A DNA stretch of 64,000 nt. Origin: Chrysoperla carnea (lineage: Eukaryota > Arthropoda > Insecta > Neuroptera > Chrysopidae). Shown here piece after piece: positions 36,729 through 64,000 of this stretch. Every line of letters starts with the position of its first letter. Positions within the stretch are counted from its first letter, which is position 1. The notes under the pieces were generated by a model that was given only the letters and a program-made list of their open reading frames with translations, searched no databases and was not told the origin of the DNA. Made by a program: the position numbers and the translations under genes. The stretch is from positions 56,274,181 through 56,338,180 of the forward strand of contig NC_058340.1 in NCBI RefSeq assembly GCF_905475395.1, read 5' to 3'.

Positions 36729-64000
<27,272 letters not shown>

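Overview
This window looks like nuclear DNA of an insect or close arthropod. It is strongly A/T-rich, its genes are split by GT-AG introns, its codons favour A/T, and the gaps between exons are full of short inverted-repeat transposons and degenerate dispersed repeats. I cannot place the order or species from sequence alone. No bacterial operon, CRISPR array, rRNA gene or complete tRNA gene was seen.

Six host protein-coding genes could be assembled exon by exon, with matching intron phases. From left to right: PTCD1 (+, 1374-5051, mitochondrial PPR protein); EIF3L (-, 11620-5666, translation initiation factor 3 subunit L), tail-to-tail with PTCD1; KLHL18 (+, 12787-17844, BTB-BACK-kelch adaptor); a LAPTM4-type lysosomal membrane protein (+, 24211-29177); WRAP53/TCAB1 (+, 33341-35597, telomerase/Cajal-body WD40 protein); and a large smoothelin-family gene (-, from beyond 64000 down to 36729), whose 5' end lies outside the window. 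These are unrelated housekeeping or structural genes; they do not form a pathway or cluster.

The most unusual material is non-genic. The large EIF3L intron holds a 2.1-kb element with roughly 450-bp inverted terminal repeats around an open frame combining PIN/FEN1-like acidic motifs with a CXC cysteine cluster, and beside it a decayed copy of a second arthropod repeat gene. Upstream of WRAP53 lies a run of three consecutive hairpins made from six alternately oriented copies of one short motif, bounded by direct repeats and two oppositely oriented tRNA-like SINE heads. Downstream of LAPTM4 is a 530-bp inverted-repeat element with an imperfect internal hairpin of about 125 nt. The smoothelin gene's long central exon reads into its own stop, yet also carries a phase-matched internal donor that would join it to the downstream calponin-homology exons. 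PTCD1 and WRAP53 each carry an acidic low-complexity segment with an internal duplication of about 50 residues.

Introns and spacers hold at least nine MITE-like elements (three with clear or candidate target-site duplications, several in matched families), an exact 83-bp tandem duplication, and several repeat families present in three or more copies within the window.
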